A stretch of 64,000 nucleotides of DNA. Source: Muraenolepis orangiensis. Lineage: Eukaryota; Chordata; Actinopteri; Gadiformes; Muraenolepididae. Shown piece after piece: positions 37,669-57,431 of the stretch. The first letter of the stretch is position 1. The number at the start of each line of letters is the position of its first letter. Location of the stretch: the NCBI GenBank assembly GCA_027704905.1, contig CM051016.1:18984591-19048590 (forward strand), in the 5' to 3' direction. The translations under genes and the position numbers were made by a program. Under the pieces are notes generated by a model. It worked only from the letters and a program-made list of their open reading frames with translations, had not been told where the DNA came from and searched no databases.

Positions 37669-38482
37669 TTCCTATAGTGGACGGCTGTTTAAAGAGGGCA
37701 ACTTTCTCTTCCGTGATACACTTGTTCAGCCGTAATTGGCTCTCCACGCTGTCGTCTCACTCAATGATAGCTAATTGAAGGCTGTATGGAAATAGTTGCG
37801 CGTCATTAATCACAAGTCAACACAAGCCAAATGAGCACGATACAATAAGCTTTACGCTCCCGGAATACATGAGCGCTCGACGTACAGTAGATCATACACA
37901 AACCACCCAAAGAGTGCTGTCAGGTGGCACACGACCACATATGCTGTATAGGTTGGGTTGACACCAAAGGAGGGAAACGTGCAGTTTTACCGCTCAAAAC
38001 ACACACACACACGCGCACACACACACACGCACACGCACACACACACACACAGACACATGCGCGTGCTCGGCAGCATAGCTACGTCGATGTTACCGTGGTG
38101 ACACATGGTAACCTGGGCATTGAGAAACACTTGCCATGCCAAACCCCACCGGGCGCCACACTGGGACCCACCAGGGAAGCCAAACAAGTCAAAGCCACAT
38201 AGAAAATGCACTCCCAAAAGCACTCCCAAATTGTTGCTGCAGGTACCTGGGCACAATCCTCTCTGAGCACACTATAGTACAACAACAACAACAACAACTA
38301 AATAACAGCCAGTCATGCACTTGCCGCTGCCAATTCTCTGTTGCCTTACCGTTTATGTGCCTTTTGCCTCATTGTCAGTGGATAAGATCGCACTATTCAT
38401 GCAGCGCAGCCCCTGCCATCAGAGCGGCTTGCATTAGAAAACAGCCTTCTCCTATTCTGACTAGAGACAGGCTGCACGGCTG
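37669..38482. other. Unassigned, with a short CA array
   Basis: CA with CGCGCA variants lies at 38000-38060, and a short (CAA)n at 38281-38297. No exon was recognised. Confidence 0.45.
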
Positions 38483-38483
38483 A

Positions 38484-38535
38484 GAGGGAGGGAGGGAGGG
38501 AGGGAGGGAGGGAGGGAGGGAGGGAGGGAGGGAGC
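38484..38535. repeat. (GGGA)n array in a purine-rich zone
   Basis: About 13 GGGA units. The purine bias on the plus strand continues, less regularly, to about 38850. Confidence 0.95.
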
Positions 38536-38907
38536 GAGGAGGGAAGGGAGGGTGGAGTGTGTGAGCCAGTGTGGGGAGGAGAGGGGTTATGGGCTTGGGG
38601 GGACGGGGGAGTGGGGGGAGAGAGGAGAAGAGAGCTGAATGAAATGGGAGGAGGCTTGGAGGGAGGGGAGGAGAAGAAGAAGGAGGGGGGGGGGGGGGGG
38701 GCTGAGCTGACGAGAGACAGAGAGAACGAGGAGGGGAGGAGAGAGAGCAACGGGTATAGGAGAGAAAGAGGCATACAGAGAGAGACAGAGGAGAAGCAGA
38801 GGATGCTGTAGCGTCAACAGCAGGAGGCAGAAGAAGAAGGAAAAAGTGAGAAGTGTGTCTAACCTGGCGTCATGCTGCATCGCTCCACATGATTCCTGTG
38901 GAGCGTA

Positions 38908-39085
<178 letters not shown>

Positions 39086-39559
39086 AGATAGGATAGAGAG
39101 AAGAGAAAGGGGGAAAAAGAGGAGAAAGAGAGAGAAAAGGAGGAGAGAAGAAGAGATGAGAGAGAGAAATGAAGAGAGAGAGAGAGAGAGAGAGAAGAAA
39201 ATAGGGGAGAACGGAGGAGAGAAAATAAACAGCATATTATTTATCAAGCAGATTCATCAGAGACACTTCTGAGGACCGGTGGTGCCAGCGCGTGCCGCTG
39301 AGCACTCTGCTTATCATGGCGTTAAACCAGCTCTGCAAACACATTTATGCCTGTTGTCTTCTGGAGCCACCACCATGTGTACCACCACATATCGTCAGGG
39401 ACAACATTAAGTGCAGGAGGAGAGGGAGGATAAGGAGGAGGAGAAGGAGAATGGGGAGGAGGAGGAGGGGGGGGGGTAACATAGATAAACACTGAAAGAA
39501 AAATGCTGTGGGCTTCAAAAATAATGTGGAGGAGAAAAAAGTGCTATGGGGGTGCCCCC

Positions 39560-39566
<7 letters not shown>

Positions 39567-39632
<66 letters not shown>
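39567..39632. repeat. (GA)n microsatellite
   Basis: About 66 bp of pure GA. Confidence 0.97.
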
Positions 39633-41419
<1,787 letters not shown>

Positions 41420-41913
41420 CCAGGGTGCTCCATCTCAAACCGTTAAAACTCAACATCACACAAGGGAGGGAGGGAGGGGGGGGGGAAATAAGGGAGGATG
41501 GAGTTTTGAATTATTAATGTACGAGCTACCTTCACACTGACAGTATGGGGAGTGGAGGGCGGAATGGGTTTCAAAAGCACCTTTCTGTCTTGTACTCAGG
41601 GTGATGAGTAGAGTAGTAAATAAGGCTTTATTATTTTATATCCCCAACATCATTTTAATAGCATGTGGGAATGCTCTTTAGCACAGAATTTCACACAATT
41701 GGGCTTTGAGATGCACATTACTTAAGTAATGAAACTAAATGAAATTATTGTAATTCACAATAGGTTTATTTAACATCATTCAATCAAAAACAAAGTAATT
41801 TCTCTTCTATTTTCCCACTACAAAATAACTTAATTTCGTCATGACCGTTTCAATATATTTAATGGCATTTTAAAACCGAAAAAACATAATTAGAGAAGGA
41901 ATATTATACTTAC

Positions 41914-43710
41914 AGTGAAGGCAGATCTGGGCAGGAAGGCAGACCTGTAGGACATACTGGGAAATTCCTCTGGCCAACACAAGTCAGGGCTAGGGCTTCT
42001 CCTTCCATTGGGGTTCGTCTGAGGGGAAGGTGGAGGTTCATAACCGTCATGCACCACTTTCTTCTGCTTCTCCCTCCCCCGCTCCCTCTCTCCCGGGGCC
42101 CCTTTCTCTCTCTCCATAGGCCTCTCGGCCACTTTGTCAGTCTCTCTTTCCTTCCGTCTGTCGCTCTCCGAGAGTATTTCCTTTGGCTTTGCCCGCTTTT
42201 CTTTCCCCTTATCAGCCTTATCGGCCTTCCGCCCGCTCTTCTCCCACAGTGTCTCCCTTTTTTTCTCCCTCTCTTTCTCCTCACCCTCGCCTGGCTTCCC
42301 CGTCACTCTCTCCTGCATCTCGGTCCTCAGGCCACCATTAACCGCCAGTTCATCCAGCCTTCGCACCCTGTCAATATCTGTCTCCAGATACAACCTGCCC
42401 GTGGATGGCTGAGTCTGGATCTTAGTACACTGTGCCAGGTCGTGTTCTGGGTATGAATAGCCCTCTCCTCTCACCTTCCTGGGCACGTCGGCGGGCTCCA
42501 GGACCCTGCAGCTTGGTAATGACTTGCTCCAGCGATGGATGGAGCCGACCAAGTCCATGGAATCCTCCTCGTGGATCATCTTGAGGTCTGCCGTGGTCGG
42601 GCTGCGCCACATACCCAGTGATTGCGGAGGTTGTATTGTTCTGGCTCTTGTGGCTCTTGTGGGTATTGGTGGTAATGGCGGCAGTAGTGGAGGGGGAGTG
42701 GATGGAGGCGGTGGGGACTGGGATCGGTACCCATTTCGGAGGGTAGAACTGAGCTGAGGACAGCCTTCTTTGGACTTCAGAACCCTGCATGTCACCTCGT
42801 TCAAAAACTGGGAGAACTTGAGCCGGTTCTCGGCCCTACGAAGGTTCAGGGCCGTTGGTGAAACACTTGGAGTGTTGGAGGACGAGAACATGCTCTGAGT
42901 TTTCTTCTTCAACAGCGAGTAGGTGCTCTGGGAAGCACGGACGCCCTTGGGTTCGACCACGGGCCGAGAGAACGTGAGATTCTGGTAAACATTCTCGGGC
43001 TCCGACCCGGCAGAGTCGGACATCTGTTCCACTTGACCTTTTCCGGTGGAGCTCGAGTTAACCTGTAGGACATCTCCGCTCTGCTGCTGAGCAGGGTTGC
43101 GTAGAAGGCAGGTGACCCCCGAGCTCCAACTGTTAGTGTCCCAACTTCCATCTTCTTCACTGGAACTGCCGCTCCGCAGGTTAGAGCTGCTGCTTCCTTC
43201 ATTAGAGCTGGACAGACTGGAAGAGTTCTCCAGGCTGCCCAGCGACTGCCGCCTCAGCCCCAAGATGGACCCCTTCAGTTTTGCAATTGAACTCTGGAGT
43301 CCGGTCAGAGACCCTTTCCGGCTCGGCAGAGCGCCTCGTGCGGCTGAGAGCGCTCCCCAGCGCGGAGAGGTTTGGGATCCCTGGAGGCTGGCAAGGGAGC
43401 CGTTGAGGCTGGTCGGTGTCCAGTGGTTGAGACTGGAAAGCGTTGTTTTGAGTAGATGGGGAGACCTGCGACACAGCGGAGGGTCATCCTCTTGATGACC
43501 CTCCGCGGCGAAAACAGGACAGGACGCGGTAGAGGAACAGGAGCCACGGTCTTGCCGGGACGAGGCCATGGCGTTTCTGGAATGCTGGTTCCAGGAGGTC
43601 GCCATGCCAATGGCTTTCTTCTTACAGTCCCGGGGTTGTCTTGGCGATTCTTTCAGCACGGACTCCAGCCGGAGACCCTCATCAGAAATGGAGACGCACA
43701 AGTGAACCAT
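41914..43710 (-). CDS. Large 5' coding exon of an unrecognised Ser/Pro-rich protein
   Basis: A single uninterrupted frame of 599 codons starts at an ATG in the context GCCATGG and ends at a strong donor ACT|GTAAGT (phase 0). This is therefore the N-terminal part of a longer protein. Residues 85-205 are Ser/Leu/Gly-rich with repeated SLxGSL-type motifs and an acidic SSSEEDGSWDTNSW. Residues 265-312 hold a basic, possibly helical segment (SLLKKKTQSMF, RAENRLKFSQFLNEV). Residues 331-352 are proline-rich (PPPPSTPPPLLPPLPPIP). Residues 470-552 are a highly charged Glu/Arg/Lys stretch. No catalytic or membrane motif is seen. Balanced codon use and non-repetitive sequence make it a real exon. I do not recognise the family; a cytoskeletal or signalling scaffold would fit but is a guess. 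Its downstream exons are not visible between here and begain. Confidence 0.85.
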
Positions 43711-45600
<1,890 letters not shown>

Positions 45601-45601
45601 C

Positions 45602-45776
<175 letters not shown>

Positions 45777-46021
45777 TACCCCAACAGTTTTAGTTTCAAC
45801 AAACCACCATCCTACCTCCATAGAGCTGGAGTAAAACACCACTCTACTGCCACTACCACCACCATTAGCTCTCGATGGTAACATTCACACAGACACATTC
45901 TGTTCTCTTCCCGATTTAATGAGCACATAAACAAAATGGCCGACTATCTGAATGGCGCCTATTATAGAAGGGATTTTTTTTTTGGTCTGTTTTTTTGGAG
46001 AGGAGACACGAGAGGGAGAAG

Positions 46022-46023
<2 letters not shown>

Positions 46024-46114
<91 letters not shown>
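46024..46114. repeat. (GA)n microsatellite followed by ACAG repeats
   Basis: About 90 bp of GA, then ACAGACAG units with a few interruptions to about 46205. Confidence 0.97.
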
Positions 46115-46116
<2 letters not shown>

Positions 46117-46205
46117 CAGACAGACAGAGATGAAGATGGAGAGTGAGATAGACAGACAGACAGACATACAGACAGACAGACAGGGGGAGAGACAGACAGG
46201 GGGGA

Positions 46206-46489
46206 GAGAGTTTGGGTTGCTCTCCAAATGCCAGTGCGAGAGACGGGCGAGGAGGTTGACAGCCATGGCTGGCAACATTTTTGAATTCCCCATCAAGGAA
46301 ACTAGCACTGCGTTCTTTCCCCCCTTTTCACTACAGCTCGGGTTCCTTTCGGGGGAGAGAAATAAAGCCAGAGACTCAACACGAAAAGTGGAGAATGTCC
46401 GTGCAGCCTAATTAAGCAACCGCAGTATACTGCGAACTCTGGATAGGAGGATTACTGAAGGAATTAACATAATTAAAACCCAATCAAAC

Positions 46490-46533
<44 letters not shown>

Positions 46534-47466
46534 CATACACACACACTTGTGTCTGCAAAAACAAAAACAAGCATATTCACCCGCGTGTACAAACATCTTC
46601 AAAGTGTGTTTTATTAATCCGTAACGGAGCAGCGAAGCAAGTCTTCATGCGTTTTTGCATATGCACCGGCGCCCTCTTCTGGCAATATGCAACATCACTT
46701 CCCTAATGACTGATCTCTTGAACACACCTCAATCAAAACAGTCTGCTCAGCTCCTTATTGACATTGGCATCATTACAAGGAGGAGCGGTATCTTCATCAT
46801 CATCATCATCATCATCTCACTATTACTCTTCTTCTCATCTTGTCTGTCATAGGCGATTGGATTTTGGTAGGCATATTGGCAGGCTTATTCCAAATGTAAA
46901 ACAGTATTCAGTGTACACACTTTACCTACATACTGTGTGTGTGTGTGTGTGTGTGTGCGTGTGTGCGTGTATATGTGCGTGCGTGCGTGTGTGTGCATGT
47001 GCATGTGCGAGAGCGTGTGCATGTGCGCGCGCGCGCGTTCGTGTACTTACTTACCTAAATGAGCCGTGATTACTCTGGGCTCAAGCACCTTGTATCACCT
47101 GTGCACCACATCATAGATCACGTTCTTGTTCACGTGGCCCTTAATGCTGCTTAATGGGGTCATTTCTAGCGCACATTCACACCATGAGGTGTGTGTTAAA
47201 GAGCTCTAGCTCTCTGACTCACGCAGCAAACAAACAGCAGCAGAAGGAAACACAACAACATAGTAGAGACGCTACGGAATCTCCATTCTCGTGTGTTTTG
47301 TTTTGTTTCGTTTAACACACCTGTTATGTCCTTATATGGCTCTCTTTCACTTCCGCACTCGACGTGACGACGCAGACGCTCAATTAAGTCAATTAAATTA
47401 GAGTGTTTCAACACGCATGGGGATTTCCAGTTAAATCCATAGTTAATGGTGGATAAACAATAGACA

Positions 47467-47504
<38 letters not shown>

Positions 47505-47683
47505 CAACATAACCTCAACTACATAATGATGTATAGTTTGGTCATGAAGATTAATTACGTTAATGCGAAGATGAAGTGAAAGTTATGAGATTTCAATATG
47601 TATATTTGTCTGAAAACATGATTTGTTAAACATAAAAAATATAAATACATTAACAGTATATTGTCACCACAATATAATAAATA

Positions 47684-47690
<7 letters not shown>
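46206..47690. other. Unassigned, with short arrays
   Basis: CA/AAAC runs lie at 46490-46545, (TCA)n at 46793-46816, GT/GC alternations at 46934-47042 (a Z-DNA-type purine-pyrimidine run) and GT at 47469-47502. No exon was recognised. Confidence 0.5.
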
Positions 47691-48839
<1,149 letters not shown>

Positions 48840-48873
<34 letters not shown>

Positions 48874-48935
48874 GTGTGTGTGTGTGTGTGCGTGCGTGCG
48901 TGCGCGTGCGTGCGTGCGTGTGTGTGTGTGTGTGT
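48840..48935. repeat. GTAT and GT/GC array
   Basis: GTGTAT units pass into GT with GCGT variants. Confidence 0.95.
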
Positions 48936-49035
48936 GTGAGAGAGTGAAGGGAGGATGCTTGAAGACTCAAGGGCAAGAGTGATCTGTTCTCTGCAGAGGT
49001 CAGGGGAAGAGGAGGAGGTTATGTTTACTTTGAGT
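48936..49035 (+). repeat. Copy A of an inverted duplicate pair
   Basis: About 100 bp beginning AGAGTGAAGGGAGGATGCTT and including GAAGACTCAAGGGCAAGAGT. It is present in reverse orientation at 54427-54525 with few differences. Both copies abut GT/CA arrays on the same relative side. Confidence 0.85.
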
Positions 49036-49124
49036 TTTGAAGAAAAAAAAGAGTTTTGTCAAGACATTGTTCTGCACGCCGGGAGACCTTGGCTGACGCA
49101 AAGTCAGATGTTCAATTCTCTTAA

Positions 49125-49295
49125 CTTCTACTCATCTATCAGTCACTTTGCTGTCCTTTTTTTTGCTCATTTTTATTGTATATATTATTTTTATTTGTAT
49201 GTAATTGTTTTAGAGATGTATACTGCTGGAGGGAATGCATTCCTATGTACTTGTTGCAAATGGCCAATAAATATGTTGCGTCTTGTATCACTGAG
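49125..49295 (-). repeat. Dispersed repeat copy
   Basis: On the minus strand it carries TTGGCCATTTGCAACAAGTA, then GGAATGCATTCCCTCC and AGTATACATCT, with an AAAGTGACTGATAGATGA end. It belongs to the family of 12530-12920. Confidence 0.7.
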
Positions 49296-50447
49296 ACACC
49301 ATCAGATAAACAAAAGCAGACATACAAACAGGCGTGAACAGTAGTGTAGTGTGGACTACACAGTCCTGATAGATATTAACAACATGCGTTCCAATGACCT
49401 CTGCATCATTTGGTCATCAAATCTGGAGGGGCTTTTGTGTGTTGTTATGTTATTGCTTTTGAGCTATTAGAAATTCTGGCAAGACCATGTGGGGATCAAA
49501 TTAGGTGAGGTGAGATCGATTCCACGGTGCACTCTAAAGGTTCCTTCATAGGAAATACAATACATCATAATGAAGTATGTTCATAAAACCATAACCAGAG
49601 CAGAGAGGATCCTAAACGGATCAAATACAAGACACAACTTTCTCTTAAGATTTTTCATTGATTCCATTTACACATGCCTATAGGAGTATAGGCCGACTAT
49701 ATTTTGTCTTTATTTCATGTTTCTGGGGTTATCTTGAAACTGATGCATCAAATGAATGATTCAAATGCAAAAGTCCTATTTGAATTTGATTAACTCTAAA
49801 GGGGGACAGTCACGTTTCCATTTACAGTATTAACAGGATAGACTTTCATGGTTTTTGAGCATACCACTTAGCGAGCTCGACGTCTTGGGGGTGAATCTCA
49901 AAACAAATGTGTGTAAAAGGGAATTGAATATGTTTATTCATATTGGAGGCAAAAAGAAAGAATGAATCCAGCAAACATCACAAGATGTATTTTCCAAAGG
50001 GCAATATGGGTGCACACAAAAGCTTTTAATGAGAAATGACCCAAAATATCATGGAAAAAAAAGGAAATATAACACATTTAAATCAGTTATTTGTCAAAAA
50101 ATTGTCCAGAAGAGCAGTTTTTGAGCACCGTTACCTCGTCCAAGGCCGTTTATTCAAGAACTTGAGGAACCTCAGGGGCTGTGGCAGCTTATCCAGCCTG
50201 GTCTACATAATGGAGGAGCTGCTCCACTCTAGCCAATCCACCACGAAACAAGCCTTGTGGTATATGATCCTCCAAATACGCCCTCAAACTGCAGCCTCCA
50301 GGGCTTCTCAGGTTGCCTAGCAAACAGGCTCCTGTGCTAGAATCTTCCTACTACCTCCTCCTATCAGTAACCACTATGCTAGGGGAAAAAAATCACCCAC
50401 CACACATGAAAGAAAGATGCACTTACCTCCAAAAACCCAACCCTAAA
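49296..50447. other. Unassigned intergenic sequence
   Basis: AT-rich, and no element was recognised. The open frame at 50036-50320 has no family resemblance. Confidence 0.4.
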
Positions 50448-50704
50448 ACCATCCATCCATCCATCCATTGTCTACCACCTTATCCGCGGTCGGGTCGCGG
50501 AGGTAGCAGCTTCAGCAGGGGACTCCAAACTTCCCTCTCCCTGGCCACATCGCCCAGCTCTGACTGGGCGCTACCGAGGCGTTCCCAGTCCAGCGTGGAG
50601 ATGTAATCACCCCACCTGTACCTCGGTCTGCCCCAAACCCTCAAATCTAAACCCCTTAAACCCAGGGGCTGACGTGCCACCATAATATCTAAGGGGGCCC
50701 ACAC
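50448..50704 (-). mobile_element. LINE 3'-end fragment
   Basis: On the minus strand the frame reads GRPRYRWGDYISTLDWERLG, then SELGDVAREREVWSPLLKLL and PPRP before a stop. This is a C-terminus repeatedly found at the ends of fish non-LTR retrotransposon proteins. It is followed by GGAT repeats. Only the last 60 or so codons remain. Confidence 0.7.
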
Positions 50705-50794
50705 ACATCACAATTTCTGAATGCACCATATTTAGCTCTGTCACTCCTATCCGTCTATCTCCACTCTCAGTGGTCCTCAAGATTAAATATGTTT

Positions 50795-50950
50795 ATATTT
50801 GTCACGTGTACAATGTACAAAGGAACGCTTGTTCCCCATTCACTCCTGCGTTCTGAATTTCAACAACAATACTATACTATGCAATACTATACTATAAGCA
50901 ACACTATATACTACCTTATATATACCAAACTATAATATATACTATACAAA
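50795..50950 (+). repeat. Dispersed repeat copy
   Basis: GGAACGCTTGTTCCCCATTC and CTCCTGCGTTCTGAATTTCA, followed by ACTATAC-rich sequence, match the 12530-12920 family. Confidence 0.65.
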
Positions 50951-51330
50951 AGGCCTCATGGAATCGTCACAGTCTGAAATAGGTTATGATAAATGTGTTT
51001 ATTTATTTGATATTTAAAACCTATTTTTTTATGAATACAAACTTATTTAAAAATGCTGGTCATCACACATAGTAGGCACATGTCTTCAACCACACCTTGG
51101 ATGGTGCTACAAGTAACCGCTGATTCATTTGCTAAAGAGGATGTTGCATGTCACTATTGAAGTATGCCAAATATAACAGGGAATTGAAACTTTGGCCTCA
51201 TGCAGTCTGAAGCCTAAAACCAAAGATCAAACCCTCAAACCTAATCCTCAAACTAAACCCCCAAACAAAACAGCAAACCCTAACCTAAAAGAAAACCTAT
51301 CCCTAAAAAAAGGAACCCTGGAAAAGGAAT
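50951..51330. other. Unassigned, with CTAAACC-like runs
   Basis: The sequence 51230-51310 is rich in AACCCTCAAACCTAATCC-like text. It resembles degenerate CCCTAA-type repeats but is too irregular to call interstitial telomere. Confidence 0.4.
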
Positions 51331-51360
51331 ATATAGATAGATGAGTATATATATATATAT

Positions 51361-51398
<38 letters not shown>

Positions 51399-51446
51399 CA
51401 TATATATAAATAAAAATATATACAGTATATATAGATAGATAGATAG

Positions 51447-51500
<54 letters not shown>

Positions 51501-51520
51501 TAGATAGATAGATAGATAGA
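51331..51520. repeat. (GATA)n with TA interruption
   Basis: GATA arrays occur at 51362-51397 and 51431-51520, separated by a TATATAAATA stretch. The Tyr-Leu-Ser-Ile frames are repeat translations. Confidence 0.96.
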
Positions 51521-52920
51521 AGCAATAAGGCTTTATCGAATGACAGAGAAAAGCGTGAAAGGACCACCAGAGGGTGAAAGGGACATTTTGTTGGGTTATA
51601 ACCCAATTGCCGTTGTGATGTGTGAGTGTTGGTGGCAATAGTGGCAGTAGAAGAGTCTTTTCTCGGGTCGGCCTATATTGCAGCCCCACATTAATTGACC
51701 ATGTGTTCCACACATTTTCCAATCTCCCCGCACCAGTGCAAGCAATCGGCTATTTTCTTTCTGAATTTCTGATATTTATTTTCCTTCATAACGTCAGCTG
51801 GGTTTTTTTTTTGTTCCACCACTGTGACACATCAACCCAATCCTCTGATTCCCGTGTGTGACAGAAGTGGGCTTGATCAAACTCTCTCTCATGTCCGCCC
51901 TCTTGCTTAATAACACTCATCCTTATACCTTTCAAACTGTAACCCACACGAGCTGCTGCAGTGCCCAATAAGTCCACGCAATTGATGTCCCAGTGCTGGG
52001 ATTCTGTTTTCATTTATGTGCCATTCAATTTGCTGTTGTTATGGCTACGAGCGCCCTTATAGTTTTGGAGCTAATTTGTCTTTTCTGTTCTGTGCGAGGT
52101 CACATTTCTCTCCTCAAAGGGACTTGGCTGTAATGAGCACACTACCACTGAACCTCTCTTCCCAGGAGAAATCACAGCATGTTGCACTGCCGAGATTTAC
52201 CGACAAATCAGCTCAAACTGCACTTTCTCTAGCCAGGTAACCCATTTTAATGACCAACAACGCACATCCGTGCTATGGGTTAGTTCAAGAAGATCAAAGT
52301 CTTAGCGTGACACGGTGACAATCCAGCGCCTCCAAGGGGCCAGGGTGCTGTGGATGCTATGGAAAGCCATATGGTGCAGAAAGTGCCACGCATTTGACAC
52401 GTTAAAAGTGTCAAGCGCCGTCCAAACTGCCAAAAGAACGCTGTCCTGACCGCCGTTTTTTAACGCCGCCCAAAGGGTCACTGGACGCCATTCTCTAATA
52501 TGGTAATGAGCTCCGCCCTGTGGTTTTCACAGCCACTGAATTTGAACTGTTTTCACCCAATCAGTGAAGAACGAGAACAGACCACACTAGTTAATCGCTG
52601 GTCTTTTTCGGATCTACCAATTCTGCCACATGTGTCTTGCTACTTGTTTGGGTATCCTAAAGACAACCCAAAATATGCCACTTTCGGTGTTATATTATGA
52701 CCCTGACAAACTTTCTGGTTAATAAAAGTCATGGAAAAACAACAATGGCACTTTGGTATCCAGTCTATTTTAAATGTCAACCAAAAACATTTTCTGCACT
52801 GTTATCACATCCCCAGTGTACGAGAGGTTGTGTGTTCATGCCAGTGATTAGCCGTGGCCCGTCTGTCTGGTCGTAGTCAAGTAGTGTTAACGCAAGCGAG
52901 ACCTAGTTAGTCCATCCCAG
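51521..52920. other. Unassigned intergenic sequence
   Basis: Non-repetitive. Small open frames at 52016-52240 and 52500-52700 have no recognised family. Confidence 0.4.
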
Positions 52921-53184
52921 TTCATGGTATGGACTATTTACTGGTTTATGGTATGGACTATTTACTGGTTTATGGTATGGACTATTTACTGGTTTATGGT
53001 ATGGACTATTTACTGGTTTATGGTATGGACTATTTACTGGTTTATGGTATGGACTATTTACTGGTTTATGGTATGGACTATTTACTGGTTTATGGTATGG
53101 ACTATTTACTGGGTTATGGTATGGACTATTTACTGGTTTATGGTATGGACTATTTACTGGTTTATGGTATGGACTATTTACTGG
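52921..53184. repeat. 24-bp minisatellite, 11 units
   Basis: Eleven 24-bp units, each TTTATGGTATGG followed by ACTATTTACTGG. Nearly all are identical; the first has TTC and one has GGGTTATGG. Because 24 is a multiple of three, several frames stay open through the array. They encode eight-residue repeats (MVWTIYWF on plus, NSPYHKPV on minus), but nothing outside the array supports a gene. Confidence 0.97.
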
Positions 53185-54417
<1,233 letters not shown>

Positions 54418-54426
54418 TACACACAC

Positions 54427-54525
54427 AACTCAAACATAACCTTATCTTCTTCCCCTGACCTCTCAGAACATATCACTCTTGCCCTTGAGTCTTCAAGCAT
54501 CCTTCCTTCACTCTCTCTCACACAC
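54427..54525 (-). repeat. Copy B of an inverted duplicate pair
   Basis: Reverse-complement match to 48936-49035, containing ACTCTTGCCCTTGAGTCTTC on the plus strand. It is bracketed by CA arrays on both sides. Confidence 0.85.
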
Positions 54526-55337
<812 letters not shown>

Positions 55338-55448
55338 TTGAAATTCTTATCATCAAATGAATAGAAAAAAGCACTTTCCCATTGGTCTATTGGTCAGGCA
55401 GGAAACATCTGCACATGCCATTTTTCCTACACTACAAGACAGAATGTG

Positions 55449-55496
55449 AATATATATATATATATATATATAATATATATATTATATATATATATA
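55449..55496. repeat. (TA)n array
   Basis: TA with AATAT breaks. Confidence 0.95.
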
Positions 55497-56394
55497 CATA
55501 ATAAGCCTCGTTCTGAGAAGTTATGCGCCCGCCGCTTCACTTCCTCGGTTTTGACAGTGACGACGTTGAATGATTCATTGCAGTGGAGACGGCTGTGAGT
55601 CAGAGAGCCGGAGCCGGGGAGATAGAGGTGGCGGTGAAATGAATTCTGCCCTGCTACCCTTGGGCCAACCGCTAGCAGGTGGTGTGTGTGTGCGGTGGTC
55701 TCTGTCAAAGGGACACGAGAACAGAGAGAATACCACCGTTTCATCTCTCCGGTCCATTCGGCCCACTATTTAACCTGCTATTGGATCTCTCTTTGACTCC
55801 ATTAAAAAAACGATTATATTGTAATACATGAGAAGAACGCATAAGGGCATCTTAAAAAAGCCCACATTACCATTACCATAAATGACAGGGCTACTCAGGA
55901 AGGTAAGCAAATTTCCCCAAGGTACACACCCACGGGGATAGCTTAAAACGTAATTTGTTTCCACCACTGGTGCATAAAGGGATGAATTAACATGGTTCAT
56001 TGTCTTTTGCTTTTATCTCACAACATTATCTACTTCTTAAAACCTTGCAATTTCTCTAAATTAACAATATTACATGTATTGTTTTTTGCATGTGTTGTAA
56101 GTTGCATGTTTTAATAAAACACCTTTTTTTTTTAATTATCAATAGTACAACTTGAACGACTTCTGATCGGCAATCAATCGAGTCAATACATTTATGGCAA
56201 ACTCGAAAAAACACTTTGTCTTTTACCATATTTCACGCCGATGATGAAACCATGGTAACCATGATAGTCTTGAAGCTTAAGCTCTGCAATATCAATGTTT
56301 ATTTTGTTCCTTGGCTCACATCTCCCCTGTCATACATGTTAGTTATTGTATAACTCTTTTTTTTATTGTGTATAGTATAGTTATAGCATAGTCT
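55497..56394. other. Unassigned intergenic sequence
   Basis: A GC-richer patch lies at 55520-55700, then AT-rich sequence. No exon was recognised. Confidence 0.4.
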
Positions 56395-56569
56395 TGTTTG
56401 TAGTATATGGTATAGTTGTAGTACCGTATCATATCTTAGATAGTATATAGGGTTGTTTATAGTACAGTATTGTTTAGTGTAGTATAGCATTTTATAGTTT
56501 AGTATAGTATTGTTGTAGGAGATTCATACTCTGGGAGGGAACTGGGAATAAGCATTCAATATATATATA

Positions 56570-56611
<42 letters not shown>
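56395..56611 (-). repeat. Dispersed repeat copy with (TA)n end
   Basis: TATAGTATAG-rich text is followed by GGAGATTCATACTCTGGGAG then GGAACTGGGAATAAGCATTC. This is the reverse complement of the GAATGCTTAC / CCTCCCGCAGTATGAAT box. A TA array to 56611 follows. Confidence 0.6.
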
Positions 56612-56613
<2 letters not shown>

Positions 56614-56870
56614 CTCAGCCTTCTCGTTATTGGCTTGACGGTGGCTGCAATAGTTCAATAAATGAGAAAGGCCGTGAATGTGGGGGGGGGGGGAGAGAGA
56701 TGAAGGGAGAGAGGAGGAGGAGATGGAGGAGGGCTGTATAGCTTCACCATTCATCTCCATTACTGCTCCGTCGCCGGCCGACGTAGACAAGCCGTGGCGG
56801 CCCGGCCGGCGACCACGTCTTGTTAAACTGTGTGTTGTGTAATAATATTATATATTATTACCTATATACC

Positions 56871-56908
<38 letters not shown>

Positions 56909-57371
56909 ACACACACACACACACACACCATTCATTTTATAACGGAATCTCATGTGAACCCATTTCTGTTCTCGGGACGATAAGGTCTGTTGAACTCCAC
57001 CTCCCTTTGTTATAGATTTATCCAACCTATAGAAAATCAACTAAAGACAATCAATGGACCTCAATGGACTGATGTTCCGTGGTGGAATGTGGAATAGTGT
57101 ACATCGGTTGTTGTTGTTGTTGTTGATGTTGTTGTATTGTGTTCAGGCAATGACAAATCGGCCTTGAAGGAAAAGGGAATCCATCTCCAGCAGAGTAATG
57201 GTACGTTATATTAAGTGTGTGTGGGCGGTGAGCTATTTGCTTGTTCTCCCCCGTCAGCTCGGATGATTGTAGGCTTCAGTGGCTAGCTATGGGCTCTCGC
57301 TCATGGTTACATCATTTGGCTGGCTCGTCGGGGCGTCTGAAAGGACCCCCCCCCCCCCCGTGTGTGTGTGT

Positions 57372-57431
<60 letters not shown>

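Noticed and set aside
51230..51310. Interstitial telomeric repeat
   Set aside because: AACCCTCAAACC-like text is irregular and never gives consecutive TTAGGG/CCCTAA units.
52921..53184. CRISPR array
   Set aside because: Contiguous tandem units without unique spacers, in a vertebrate genome.
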